Below, in pieces: positions 1 to 6,950 of a stretch of DNA of 12,131 nt. Under the pieces are notes generated by a model. That model made no database searches. It saw only the letters and a list, made by a program, of their open reading frames with translations, and had not been told where the DNA came from. The position numbers and the translations under genes are program-made. The stretch comes from Baffinella frigidus (lineage: Eukaryota; Cryptophyceae; Cryptomonadales; Baffinellaceae), in the NCBI GenBank assembly GCA_026770585.1, contig MU647291.1, positions 1 through 12,131 of the forward strand. Reading direction: 5' to 3'. Position 1 is the first letter of the stretch. Every line of letters begins with the position of its first letter.

Positions 1-89
1 ATCTGGTGCATTGTAGGGGTCATCATGGTGGGCCGTTACCCTATCTGGTGCATTGTAGGGGACATCTGGTGCATTGTAGGGGTCATCAT
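1..89. repeat. Short direct repeat, three copies
   Basis: The word ATCTGGTGCATTGTAGGGG occurs at positions 1, 43 and 64. The first and third copies continue into TCATCATG, and the second is separated from the third by only two bases. The spacing is uneven (42 then 21 bases), so this is a small irregular tandem array cut by the left edge of the window. It may continue further left. No gene is visible in it. Confidence 0.85.
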
Positions 90-679
90 GTCATCAGACC
101 TGCTGCGAAGGGTCACAACCCCAAAATAGAACAGTCACCTGGTCACGTTTGGTGCAAGCTAAGAAGGTCATAAGAGACCAACACGCCTGGTCTTGTCCCG
201 TTTATTATTCTTTTACATCCCCGACCGGTGCGAGATCGCGTGGTCCCCCTTCATCATGTCCTGCGAGAGAACGTACCGATACTGCAGAATCCGACTTATT
301 ACTGGAGCCATTGGATTCTAAGGGATTCCCCCCCCCGGGCGCGGTACGTGTAAAGGGAATTGTCAAGGGCTGTGTCGATGAAGAAAAGAATATTCCAGAA
401 GACATCAAAAGACTCTCGTGTAAAATGGCTTCGTCTTTCAACGCAAAATCCGTGATCAAAAACGAGTGCCTGTCTTGTCGGGTAAAAATCACCCGGGTTC
501 TGGACGTGACTGGTACAAATCTGAAACAATCTGAAAACAATCTGAAAACCCCACATTTAGAATTGGTCACGTCCCACCTGAGACGTGACAATTACTACAC
601 AGCGCAGAGCGACCTTCTTAAAGCTTCTTAAAACAGTGTTTTAAGAAGGTTTTAAGAGGGTCAAAATGTCGATTTCGTG
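90..679. other. Non-coding stretch with two hairpins, no recognisable gene
   Basis: An open frame without an ATG start runs through 149-631 but its composition is mixed and it resembles no family I know, so I treat it as chance. Two perfect hairpins are present: 566-589 (GTCACGTC, 8-base loop, GACGTGAC) and 624-648 (CTTCTTAAAAC, 3-base loop, GTTTTAAGAAG). The sequence around the first hairpin (CCACATTTAG before it, ATTACTACACAG after it) recurs near 9120-9255 around another GGTCACG hairpin, so this is probably a remnant of a dispersed element. Confidence 0.5.
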
Positions 680-715
680 ATTTTGCTGTAAGTTTTTATT
701 TTGCTGTAAGTTTTT
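680..715. repeat. 18-bp tandem duplication
   Basis: Two perfect adjacent copies of ATTTTGCTGTAAGTTTTT (680-697 and 698-715). They are followed by ACTACAC, a word that recurs at several element edges in this window (592, 9243, 11142). The AT-rich stretch 716-760 that follows lies upstream of the candidate gene and could serve as promoter DNA, but no clear TATA box can be assigned. Confidence 0.85.
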
Positions 716-982
716 ACTACACGTTCCTCAAATAATACAATAATAATACATGAAAGGTGATTCTCGAACAGGGGAAAGTCACACGGACAAAACGCGGATT
801 ATGAATCTTATTCGAAAGCCCTTGATGAGAAAGCATGTGTGTAGTAAATTTCGTTGCGTGACAGGCGACGCTTGGGCGACGGAACGGAACGGACGGAACG
901 AGGCGAAGCTCACCGACGGTGCTCAAGCGTGTTGTCTTCAGCCCCGACAGCCCCGGAAATACACGCCCCCCGTGAGGGAAAG

Positions 983-1768
983 ATGAACCTTGCCGTCCGG
1001 AATCCGGACAGAATGTCCATCAAGCTCCGGGTGGAGAGGATGATGGCGGGCGGAGAGGCGAGGCAGGACGGCGTTGACGACGTGCGCTCAACCACTTCCC
1101 CTCATTCACTTACTACAACGCTCAAGCTCCGGGTCCAGAGGTGCATGCAGAGGCTGGCTGGCGGAGCCGAGAACGGAGCGTTGACGAGATCGCAATCTAT
1201 CCAAGTGGTGGGTGACTTGCTCCATGTGGATGCACCGACGGGGAGGCGCATGATTCAAATTGCGCCGCACCTGATGGTGGCTGCGCAGGCGGAGAACCTG
1301 CTGACTCCGACGAACCGCGAGGCACCGCGCCGTGGCATGCGCAAGGACTTCTCCACGCGCGTTATGCTCGAGAGCCCCGTCGCGCCGTTGTCCGCGCCCG
1401 ACGTGGAGCCCTGCGTCGAGGACGACGAAATCGTTTCCCCGGTCGCACAGGGCGCTTCCCCGGTCACAGCGGTTGTTAAGAAGGGGAGGCTGCTGCGGGC
1501 GGCGACCGACGGTGTTCGCCTCCGCAAGACCACCCGACAGGGCTCGTCCAAGATGGAGGTGGACGAGGGGGATGCGACGGGCACGTCCCCGGGGAAGCGC
1601 CGGAAACCCCCCATGCCGGACTTCCACACCGCGGTGAAGATGGCGGTGCGTCTGCATGGAGGGCAGCCTGCCGGCATCAACGGCAAGATGAAGGCGTGGG
1701 CGAGCGAAGGGGTCGCGACTGTGCTCTCCAGGGATCTGGGACGCAGCTGCAAGGTGCAGAAACGGTAA
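983..1768 (+). CDS. Hypothetical protein of 261 residues, or an exon of one
   Basis: I do not recognise a family. This is the longest plausible frame in the window. The first ATG (983) has A at -3, which suits a eukaryotic start; the frame is open back to 854 but has no ATG there. Residues 12-21 (SIKLRVERMM) and 46-55 (TLKLRVQRCM) form an internal repeat also visible in the DNA near 1019 and 1122. Residues 141-150 are acidic, 166-190 strongly basic, and KRRKPP at 205-210 follows SPG and resembles a nuclear localisation signal. No membrane segment or signal peptide is seen. The stop TAA lies inside CGGTAAGC, which also resembles a 5' splice donor, so the true product may continue into another exon. 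TGTAA at 1925-1929, a green-algal type polyadenylation word, lies about 157 bases beyond the stop. A nuclear or DNA-associated role is only an inference from charge. Confidence 0.5.
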   Translation: MNLAVRNPDRMSIKLRVERMMAGGEARQDGVDDVRSTTSPHSLTTTLKLRVQRCMQRLAGGAENGALTRSQSIQVVGDLLHVDAPTGRRMIQIAPHLMVAAQAENLLTPTNREAPRRGMRKDFSTRVMLESPVAPLSAPDVEPCVEDDEIVSPVAQGASPVTAVVKKGRLLRAATDGVRLRKTTRQGSSKMEVDEGDATGTSPGKRRKPPMPDFHTAVKMAVRLHGGQPAGINGKMKAWASEGVATVLSRDLGRSCKVQKR

Positions 1769-1788
1769 GCGCGCCGCACGGTTTACCT

Positions 1789-1898
1789 GAGAGAGAGAGA
1801 GAGAGTGTGTGTGTGTGTGTGTGTGTGTGCCTCTGTGTGTGTGCGAGAGAGAGAGAAAGGCGGGCTGGTGGTGTGCCGGGGGGGGGCGGGGGGGGGCG
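1789..1898 (+). repeat. GA/GT microsatellites and poly-G runs
   Basis: GA dinucleotides (1789-1805) pass directly into GT dinucleotides (1805-1829), then a shorter GT run, a second GA run (1845-1856) and runs of G up to 1898. Open frames read through this stretch consist of CVCV and RERE repeats and are not genes. The G runs could form quadruplex structures. Confidence 0.9.
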
Positions 1899-1932
1899 AG
1901 AGAGTTGCGACTCGACGTGCGGGGTGTAAAAA
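1896..1932 (+). repeat. Dispersed direct repeat, copy 1 of 2
   Basis: GAGAGAGTTGCGACTCGA followed by TGCGGGGTGT recurs at 2964-3000 as GAGAGAGTGTTGCGACTCGA followed by TGTGGGGTGT. The two copies are in the same orientation and about 1.07 kb apart. The family is unknown. Confidence 0.7.
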
Positions 1933-2204
1933 CAGTGGATTAAGTAGGCCCTCTCTAGAGACCTGGGTGTATGCTACAAGAGACGCAGCTGAAGGCTACG
2001 ACGTCAAAAATGAACAGCTGTCAACGTCCGGCACTGTCGTGGCTCACAACCTTGTTGCCCCTTGCGGCCGCGCCGCAGCGGAGAGAGGGGCGAAGTCTTA
2101 ACTTAAGACAGTCAGCTCCTAGGGCAGTCACAAGGCTGCAGCGTTGGACTGTGCAAACACAGCCGACGGTTGTTCTGGCGATGTCTTCCCGCGGCGTGGT
2201 TTTC
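1933..2204. other. Stretch without a recognisable gene
   Basis: Short overlapping frames on both strands have no recognisable domain. No clear inverted repeat was found until the foldback element that starts near 2205. Confidence 0.5.
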
Positions 2205-2368
2205 ATGGGGCAACGTCCCGAAAACCGGGTAGTTAGGCCTACGGTGTTCCCTACGGTTGGCCGTAGGGTCCTAGGGGGTGCGCTAAGAAACACCAGGTCC
2301 TAGGGGCCCTGCGGCCTACCGTACGCAATACCGTAGGCCCAACTACCCGGTTTTCAGGGTGTTACCAT
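2205..2368. mobile_element. Foldback (MITE-like) element, ACCGGGTAGTT family
   Basis: The ends form an imperfect inverted repeat of about 42 bp. The left arm contains GAAAACCGGGTAGTTAGGCC (from 2220) and the right arm contains its complement, GGCCCAACTACCCGGTTTTC (2336-2355, one mismatch). Outside this the match continues weakly to ATGG/CCAT. The interior carries CCGTAGGGTCCTAGGGGG, related to the core of the neighbouring elements. It encodes nothing. The next foldback element begins at its right end with no gap. Confidence 0.8.
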
Positions 2369-2488
2369 ACAGGGGCACCTCGCTCGTAAGAAAGCGCCCC
2401 ATCCTACGACCCTACAGTAGGCCAATGCCTAGGGCCCTATGCTGATCCTAGGGGGGAGGCGCTTTCTGATGAGCGAGGTACCCCTGTA
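2368..2488. mobile_element. MITE-like element, ACAGGGGTACCTCGCTC family, copy 1
   Basis: A 121-bp element bounded by TA on both sides. The left arm reads ACAGGGGCACCTCGCTCG and the right arm is the complement of ACAGGGGTACCTCGCTCA; pairing extends through AAGAAAGCGCC for about 32 bp. The core holds CCTACAGTAGG and CCTAGGGCCC. No coding capacity. TA at both ends fits the target duplication of Tc1/mariner-type elements, but the transposase source is not in the window. Confidence 0.85.
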
Positions 2489-2634
2489 CCCTACATTTAT
2501 TGGTTTGTCCCGGGATAGAGCCTCTCTCCCGGCACTCGATGGGTGGGGCCACGCAGGGCCGGAGGGGGGGGTATTCAAACGTCATTTTTCAAGGGAAACT
2601 CGTATTCAAAAGTCAACTTTTAGAAAAAAAGAAA
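2489..2634. other. Spacer between foldback and dispersed repeat
   Basis: No gene or clear repeat is seen. It contains a G-rich patch (2561-2570) and an AT-rich segment with CAAAAGTCAACTTTT, a near-palindrome that leads into the following tail-bearing repeat. Confidence 0.45.
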
Positions 2635-2720
2635 GGAAGCGTTGCCTTTCTACAAAACAAGTTCCGGTGTCCGCCTGTGTTGGGAGCTCGAACAACCTAA
2701 CGGACCTAAAGGACCTAAAC
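2635..2720 (+). repeat. Dispersed repeat with 9-base tail, copy A
   Basis: Carries the family signature GTTCCGGTGTCCGCC, then TGTTGGGAGCTCGAA, then AACCTAACGG and tandem 9-base units of the type ACCTAAAGG. Seven further copies lie in this window in both orientations. The left part differs from other copies upstream of GGAAGC. It is followed by a two-copy tandem of GGCTCCAAGAACGACCC (2721-2757). Confidence 0.8.
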
Positions 2721-2787
2721 GGCTCCAAGAACGACCCAATGGCTCCAAGAACGACCCTGGAATACCCTACCCAAGAGCCTGGTGTGG

Positions 2788-2958
2788 TACAGGGGTACCT
2801 CGCTCATAAGAAACTGCCCCTCCCTAAGGACCACCGTAGGGCCCTAGGCATAAGAAACAGTCCCCCCCCTAGGACCACCGTAGGGACCTAGACATAGGCC
2901 TACATGTACGGTAGGGTCTTAGGGGGGCGCAGTTTCTTATGAGCGAGGTACCCCAGTA
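2788..2958. mobile_element. MITE-like element, ACAGGGGTACCTCGCTC family, copy 2 with internal duplication
   Basis: Terminal arms ACAGGGGTACCTCGCTCATA (2789-2808) and its complement ending at 2957, with TA at both ends. Pairing continues through AGAAACTGC. It is 171 bp rather than about 121 bp because a 44-bp segment of the left half (2805-2848) is repeated next to itself at 2849-2892 with a few differences. The core contains CCACCGTAGGGCCCTAGGCA. Non-coding. Confidence 0.85.
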
Positions 2959-2963
2959 CGCCG

Positions 2964-3000
2964 GGAGAGAGAGTGTTGCGACTCGATATGTGGGGTGTGG
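2964..3000 (+). repeat. Dispersed direct repeat, copy 2 of 2
   Basis: Partner of 1896-1932, sharing TTGCGACTCGA and GGGGTGT. It begins six bases after the right end of the neighbouring MITE, so the MITE may have inserted at the edge of this older repeat. Confidence 0.7.
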
Positions 3001-3320
3001 AGAGTACAAAGACAGAGATTGCTCCCTTCCCATACGGTTGTCTGCGCGCCCCTACTCGGATAGGGGTTACAGGCATGAGAACCACCCTGTATCCCCTCTT
3101 CACGAGCCTCTGCACTGGAGAGCTCAACGCGATCCGATTACTGATCCGAAAGCAAAAATACGTTCCCTGCAGATCTTTCCTACGGAAAGGCGTGTCGTTG
3201 GGCTATGTTAGGAGAAATCAAAACCAAAAGGACCTCAAGGGGCACCTCGCCTATCCCTTAGGTGGCCAGCCACTTGCCAAGATTAATCGCCCGAGCTCGA
3301 ATAAAGAATTTTTCGCGCTC
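3001..3320. other. Repeat-derived stretch, no firm gene
   Basis: A 116-codon frame (2973-3323, plus strand) overlaps the preceding repeat, matches no family I know and is probably chance. TATCCCTTAGGTGGCCAG at 3252-3269 matches the terminal arm of the element at 7198-7325 (one difference), so it is a fragment of that family. GATCCGAAAGC near 3147 and CTCTGCAC near 3109 echo the left part of the tail-bearing repeat. Confidence 0.45.
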
Positions 3321-3441
3321 TAGAGGGGTACCTCGCTCAGAAGAAACCGCCTCCTCCTAGGAACCTACAGTGGGGTTATTCCTTGGGCCCTATGGTGGTC
3401 CTAGGGGGGATGCGCTTTCTTATGAGCGAGGTACCCCTGTA
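3321..3441. mobile_element. MITE-like element, ACAGGGGTACCTCGCTC family, copy 3
   Basis: A 121-bp element bounded by TA, the same length as copy 1. Left arm AGAGGGGTACCTCGCTCAGA, right arm the complement of ACAGGGGTACCTCGCTCATA, pairing onward through AGAAA.CGC. Core: CCTACAGTGGGG and GGGCCCTATGGTGGTCCTAG; the latter is also found in the truncated copy near 7890. Non-coding. Confidence 0.85.
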
Positions 3442-3613
3442 GAGGGGCCTAACGCAGGCTGAACACTCTTGCTCGAGGGTCGGTCGGTCGTCGTGTTCTC
3501 AAATTACTCTCGTTTACACCTGTAGTCAACCCTCTGATACTAAATTAAGAACACGCAGGGGTCGAATCCTTTCGGTATTCTTAATTTACGGGTTCGTGTA
3601 CACGAGGTACATG
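3442..3613. other. Spacer with a perfect 11-bp inverted repeat
   Basis: TAAATTAAGAA at 3541-3551 is matched by TTCTTAATTTA at 3578-3588, giving a stem with a 26-base loop. The word TTAAGAACACGC on its left is echoed by TTAAGGACACGC at 3631-3642, suggesting an old duplication. No gene is seen. Confidence 0.5.
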
Positions 3614-3722
3614 TATCCCTGTACTCGGAATTAAGGACACGCACCGCCCTAAGGTCCTACCGTAGGCCTATGCCTAGGAGCATAGGACCACCCTAGTGGC
3701 TTACTCGCGAGTAACCCCTGTA
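3614..3722. mobile_element. Degenerate MITE related to the ACAGGGG family
   Basis: The right end reads TTACTCGCGAGTAACCCCTGTA, recalling the family end. The left end is eroded (TGTACTCGGAATTAAGG). The core CCTACCGTAGGCCTATGCC and CATAGGACCACCCTAG matches the family core. The right boundary coincides with the TA that starts the next element. Confidence 0.5.
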
Positions 3723-3885
3723 CCACACAAAAGTCTACGAAGGGGTTTTCGGTCACTCAGTGCCCGAGTTTCCGTTACCTTATCCGTAGGAACCCCCCCA
3801 TGCCCCTACGGGTTGCCTGCCGTAGGGTCTTAGGTCTTGTCGCTTAGAGGTTATTCAAAATCTCTTCGAAGCCCGCTGTGTGGTA
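3721..3885. mobile_element. MITE-like element, CCACACAGCGGGCT family, copy 1
   Basis: A 165-bp element bounded by TA. The outer ends are TACCACACA and TGTGTGGTA. Inner arms: TACGAAGGGGTTTTCGG on the left, and on the right TTATTCAAAATCTCTTCGAA then GCCCGC. The core CTTATCCGTAGGAACCCCCC and GTAGGGTCTTAGGTCTTGTC is shared closely with the copy at 4260. Non-coding. Confidence 0.8.
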
Positions 3886-4259
3886 GGATACCCCAAGGTT
3901 TGAGGTGAGTCTGTGTGATGAATAAACACTGAGACATGTTCCGCGTGCTGCCCTTCCACCCATGCGGTGGACTACGGACCTTTCATCAAAAGTCAACCTA
4001 CCCTGTGGGCAGTTAACTTTAAGGATTTCCCTTCAGGTCCTTTAGGCTGGTGCAAATTTGGTCGCGTTACCGCTAAATCTAGGGGTCCCGAAACCCTCGA
4101 AGTCCACCGTGTGGCCGGTGCCTATCTTTCACGGATTTCCGAAGATCATTCCAAGCTCCTTCACCCTGAGTGGAAATGCAAGGTGTACCAGAATAGTTTA
4201 GATCGGTAGTTTCCCGAAGGCACCGGTACATGCTAAGATACATTTAGATCAGGCCTCCG
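3886..4259. other. Stretch between two MITE copies, no firm gene
   Basis: An 80-codon frame (3967-4209, plus strand) opens at GTG and has no ATG, so it is unlikely to be translated in a eukaryote. It resembles no family I know. CAGGTCCTTTAGGCTGG near 4035 resembles the 9-base tail repeat in reverse. Nothing else is identifiable. Confidence 0.45.
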
Positions 4260-4424
4260 TACCCACACAGCGGGCTACGAAGGGATTTTCGGCCCAAATC
4301 TGGCCACCTTCCCGTTACCTTATCCGTAGGAACCCCCCATATGTCCGTACGGGTTTCCTACCGTTGGGCCCTAGGTCTTATCGCTCAAGGGTTATTCAAA
4401 ATCCCTTTCAAGCCCGGTGTGTGG
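4260..4424. mobile_element. MITE-like element, CCACACAGCGGGCT family, copy 2
   Basis: Left arm CCACACAGCGGGCTACGAAG and GGATTTTCGG, right arm CAAAATCCCTTTCAAGCCCG then GTGTGTGG. The core matches 3721-3885 (CTTATCCGTAGGAACCCCCC, CCTAGGTCTTATCGC) and has the same length. The right flank does not show a TA, so either the end has mutated or a base was lost. Same orientation as copy 1. Confidence 0.8.
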
Positions 4425-4452
4425 AGACGGTTGAGTGCAAAGAGCAGCTCGG

Positions 4453-4508
4453 CCACTCGAGAATGCTAGAGGGGCCTATTTACACGTGGAGTTGTAAAAG
4501 AATGTACC
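4453..4508 (+). repeat. Dispersed repeat, CACTCGAGAATGCT family, copy 1
   Basis: CCACTCGAGAATGCTAGAGG, then CCTATTT, GTGGAGTTGTAAAA and TGTACCA. The same order of words occurs at 10668-10724 and, without its left part, at 9112-9164. Family and function unknown. Confidence 0.7.
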
Positions 4509-4711
4509 ACATGGGGTTCATCCCCAGAGAGAGAGCTAGACGCGGTGATCGCCCGCAGAGAGGGGTTCGAGACCTCTGCCCCGTCATTTCGCTAAACCCC
4601 AAACTCTTAACCTGGAACCCGAAACCCGCCTTTCCCCCTGAAACGAGAGAGAGAGAGAGAGAGAGGGAGAGATTTTGTTGAAACGAGCATGAAAACCAGA
4701 CAGCGTCAAGT
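4509..4711. other. Spacer with a GA microsatellite
   Basis: A pure GA run covers about 4644-4671. A tRNA-like T arm (AGGGG TTCGAGA CCTCT, 4561-4577) is present but the remainder of a tRNA cannot be folded; see the rejected list. Phrases such as AACCCCAAACTC at 4596-4607 are weakly telomere-like. Confidence 0.55.
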
Positions 4712-4789
4712 TGGAAGCATGGCTTTCCTGCAGAACAAGTTCCGGTGTCCGTCTATGTTAGGAGCTCGAAGAAGCTAAAGGACCTAAAC
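4712..4789 (+). repeat. Dispersed repeat with 9-base tail, copy B
   Basis: Contains GGAAGCATGGCTTTCCTGCA, GTTCCGGTGTCCGTC, GGAGCTCGAAGAAG and a short tail CTAAAGGACCTAAA. Upstream of GGAAGC it diverges from other copies, suggesting truncation on that side. Confidence 0.85.
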
Positions 4790-4798
4790 TGAAAGAAC

Positions 4799-4902
4799 AG
4801 GGGGGCTTGGTATGATCCCGAAAAGAAGCATGGCTTTTCTGCAGAACCAGTTTCAGTGTCCGCCCATGGTGGGAGTTAAAGGAAGCTAAAGGACCTATAG
4901 GA
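4799..4902 (+). repeat. Dispersed repeat with 9-base tail, copy C
   Basis: Extends further left than copy B: GGGGGGCTTGG, GATCCCGAAAAGAAGCATGG, then GCAGAACCAGTTTCAGTGTC, a diverged middle and the tail CTAAAGGACCTATAGGA. It is in tandem with copy B, 9 bases apart. Confidence 0.8.
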
Positions 4903-4973
4903 TCCTGATCCTCGAAAGGACCTGAAGCTTCACCGGAGGGCACGCGAGGTGCATAGGCTGTGCGGAGATTAGT

Positions 4974-5014
4974 CAACCACCGAGGCTCGTCACCTGTCCG
5001 ACCGAGGCTCACAC
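4974..5014 (-). repeat. 22-bp tandem repeat, minus orientation
   Basis: Reads on the minus strand as GTGAGCCTCGGTCGGACAGG, TGACGAGCCTCGGTGGTTGAC. Partial second unit only. The same short array, with the same GGTGGT ending, appears at 7551-7605 and 10375-10431 on the plus strand. Confidence 0.8.
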
Positions 5015-5052
5015 CCCACACCATCCATGCAGTCCATGATGAGGGCACAACA

Positions 5053-5096
5053 GCTCCTTTAGGTCCTTTAGGTTCTTCGAGCTCCCAACATAGGCA
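5053..5096 (-). repeat. Dispersed repeat with 9-base tail, copy D
   Basis: Minus-strand copy: CCTATGTTGGGAGCTCGAAG, AACCTAAAGGACCTAAAGG. It lacks the GTTCCGGTGTCC part. It faces copy E head-to-head with about 40 bases between, so the two could form a hairpin. Confidence 0.85.
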
Positions 5097-5135
5097 TAAA
5101 CCTTTTCTCCCGTGACTAAAAGATCTTTTTGCCTA

Positions 5136-5263
5136 GCGATCCTCTGCACCGGGGGGCCTGAATGTGATCCGAAAAGAAGCATGGCTTCTCTGCAGAACCA
5201 GTTCCGGTGTCCGCCTATGTTGGGAGCTCGAAGAACCTCAAGGACCTCAAGGACCTCAAGGAT
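5136..5263 (+). repeat. Dispersed repeat with 9-base tail, copy E (fullest)
   Basis: The most complete copy: GCGATCCTCTGCAC, GGGGGGCCTGAATGTGATCC, GAAAAGAAGCATGGC, GCAGAACCAGTTCCGGTGTC, TGTTGGGAGCTCGAAGAACC, then three and a half AAGGACCTC units. In one frame the tail reads as GPQGPQG, which looks collagen-like but is a by-product of the 9-base unit. Copies differ in how far they extend left while sharing the tail side. Confidence 0.85.
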
Positions 5264-5327
5264 CAAATCAACTCTGGTGGCTCGCTCTGAGGAAACGATG
5301 GAGGTGTGCCCCATCCCGAACAATGGT

Positions 5328-5433
5328 ACCCTTTGAGTGGCCATGCCGTCAAATTTGACGGCCAAGAGGTCCTAGGCAGGTCCTAGGGCCCTACGGTAGG
5401 GCGTATGAGCCTACTGGTTACGTACGGGATAAC
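5328..5433. mobile_element. Foldback element, CTTAAGTGGCCA family, diverged copy
   Basis: Related to 7198-7325: ends ACCCTTTGAGTGGCCAT and (right, complement) ATCCCGTACGTAACCAG, and a nearly identical core CCTAGGCAGGTCCTAGG, CCCTACGGTAGGGCGTATGA. A perfect 18-bp palindrome with AAATTT at its centre fills 5345-5362, where the other copy has an 18-20 bp palindrome of different sequence. Non-coding. Confidence 0.65.
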
Positions 5434-5724
5434 TGACAATGCGCGCCGCACGCGGCCCCGAGTCTCTTTGAATGCAGGTAACTGTAGGAGGTGGAGCTAG
5501 AATCCATCCGGGAAATGCTCGTATGAGCGGCCGATACGGGGTACAGTAAGTGGCACAACGCGTAGCATGTGCGGCGCTGACGCTGGTTGTTTGGCAATAA
5601 ATTACCAATCTCTCTGCAGGTAACCTATCGCCAGATGAGCGATCCAGCCAACAAGTCCCTAGCCGTCAATACAAGAACCTTCGCCAGACTACATCCCCTC
5701 CCTCCCCCTCATATTCATTGATCC
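5434..5724. other. Stretch without a recognisable gene
   Basis: No family-like frame. TGCAGGTAAC occurs twice (5473-5482 and 5615-5624) and resembles a splice donor, but without a supporting exon this cannot be called. The right end leads into the telomere-like array. Confidence 0.45.
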
Positions 5725-5857
5725 TAAACATTAAGTTCTAAACCCTATACCCTAAAACCTAAACCCTAAACCTTACATCCTAAACCCTAAATCCTAAATC
5801 TTAAACTCTAAACCTTAAACCCTGAACAACAAACCCTAAACCTTGAACCCTAGACTG
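5725..5857 (+). repeat. Interstitial telomere-like array, left part
   Basis: Degenerate CCCTAAA units (TAAACCCTA, AAACCTAAACCCTAAACC, variants CCTTAAA, CCCTGAA). Interrupted at 5858 by a foldback element and resumed after 6110. Confidence 0.85.
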
Positions 5858-6110
5858 TAGAGCGATGGTGGTAATTATTGGCTGCTTTTCGGGTTGCCGG
5901 TTTGCCGGTTTGCCGGTTTTACAAGTCCCATCAGGGTTCTAAAGCCGATTTCATTTGAACCAAAAGTAACTAAAACCCTTTCAAAATGCACCGTTTCGAG
6001 GAATCTGGTTTCAATGAAATCGGCTTTAAAACCCTGACGGGACTTGTAAAACCGGCAAACCGGCAAACCGGCAACCCGAAAAGCGGCCAACAATTACCAC
6101 CATCGCTCTA
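5858..6110. mobile_element. Long-armed foldback MITE inside telomere-like array
   Basis: A 253-bp element bounded by TA on both sides. The arms are about 100 bp each with only a few mismatches: left GAGCGATGGTGGTAATTATT (from 5860), then GCTTTTCGGGTTGCCGG, a triple GCCGGTTT, ACAAGTCCCATCAGGGTT and AAAGCCGATTTCATT; the right arm is the complement. The unpaired centre is about 50 bases. It has no coding capacity. High arm identity suggests that it is young or recently active. TA plus the GAGCG start parallels the element at 8750. Confidence 0.9.
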
Positions 6111-6640
6111 TCCACTCCCTTTCCCTCAATCTCACCGTTAACTTCTTGAAACTTATTGAGACAATCTTACACCCTCAACCCTGAACCCACAACCCTGAAC
6201 CCTGAACCCTAAACCCAAACCCCTAAACCCTAAACTCCAAACTGTAAAACCTGAACCCTAAACCCTAAACCCTAAACCCTAAACCCTAAACCCTGAACCC
6301 TAAACCCTAGAAAACCTAAACCCTAAACCCCGACCCCTAAATCCTGAACCCTACACCCTAAACCCTAAACTCTAAACCTGAAACCCTCAACTCTAAACCC
6401 TAAACTATCAACCCTAAACCCTAAACCCTCAATAACAAACCCTAAACACTAATCCATAAACCCTGAACCATAAATTATAAACTAAAATACAAACTCGAAA
6501 CTCTAAACCCAAAACTCTGAACCATACCATTAAATATAAACCTTGCATTTATATCCTAAACCCTAAACCCTAAACCCTAAACAATAAACCGTAAACAATC
6601 AACCCTAGACACTAAGTGCTGAACCCTAAATCCTTGCGGG
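6111..6640 (+). repeat. Interstitial telomere-like array, right part
   Basis: After about 60 bases of ordinary sequence (6111-6170) the CCCTAAA repeats resume. The best run is five perfect units at 6256-6290. Elsewhere there are variants CCCTGAA, CCCTCAA, AACTCTAAA and spacing changes typical of old interstitial telomeric DNA. The C-rich strand is the plus strand. Confidence 0.9.
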
Positions 6641-6823
6641 ATTTGAAATGTACTGACACTTCCAGTCTTGGCTCAGTGTATACTGGGGGAGACATGTGCA
6701 AATCCACATTTCCTTGGTGTCTGTGGCGTTGACTAAAGGTGCAGGGTATGCGCGCGCGCACCTCTTTGGCGTAACTCACATACCTGTAAACCACCCCCTA
6801 GATGGTTCTGCCTGGTAGAAGCT
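6641..6823. other. Stretch without a recognisable gene
   Basis: Only short chance frames on the minus strand. A CG run (GCGCGCGCGC, about 6751-6760) is the only visible feature. Confidence 0.45.
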
Positions 6824-6942
6824 CGTCCTTCAGGTCCTTGAGGTTCTTCGAGCTCCCAACATAGGCGGACACCGGAACTGGTTCTGTAGAAAGGCCATTC
6901 TTCCTTTCGGATCACATCAAGCCCCCCTGCACAGAGGATCGC
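6824..6942 (-). repeat. Dispersed repeat with 9-base tail, copy F
   Basis: Minus-strand copy nearly as full as copy E: GCGATCCTCTGTGCAGGGGG, TTGATGTGATCCGAAAGG, CAGAACCAGTTCCGGTGTCC, TATGTTGGGAGCTCGAAGAA and a tail CCTCAAGGACCTGAAGGAC. Head-to-head with copy G, about 8 bases apart. Confidence 0.85.
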
Positions 6943-6950
6943 GTTCTACG

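Noticed and set aside
149-631. 160-codon open frame
   Set aside because: It opens at TTG, not ATG, shows mixed composition, overlaps hairpins and matches no family that I know.
1789-1929. Cysteine/valine-rich frames
   Set aside because: They are reads through GA/GT microsatellites.
3547-3575. B-box-like GGGGTCGAATCC
   Set aside because: No A-box or cloverleaf can be built around it.
4511-4584. tRNA-like sequence: ATGGGGT can pair with GCCCCGT, and AGGGG TTCGAGA CCTCT is a canonical T arm with a B-box.
   Set aside because: No D arm with the GG pair, no proper A-box, and the anticodon arm lacks a fifth pair and the T at position 33. At most a tRNA-derived relic.
5164-5263. Collagen-like GPQGPQG frame
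   Set aside because: It is the translation of the 9-base tandem tail of a dispersed repeat, and the same DNA gives RTSRTS in another frame.
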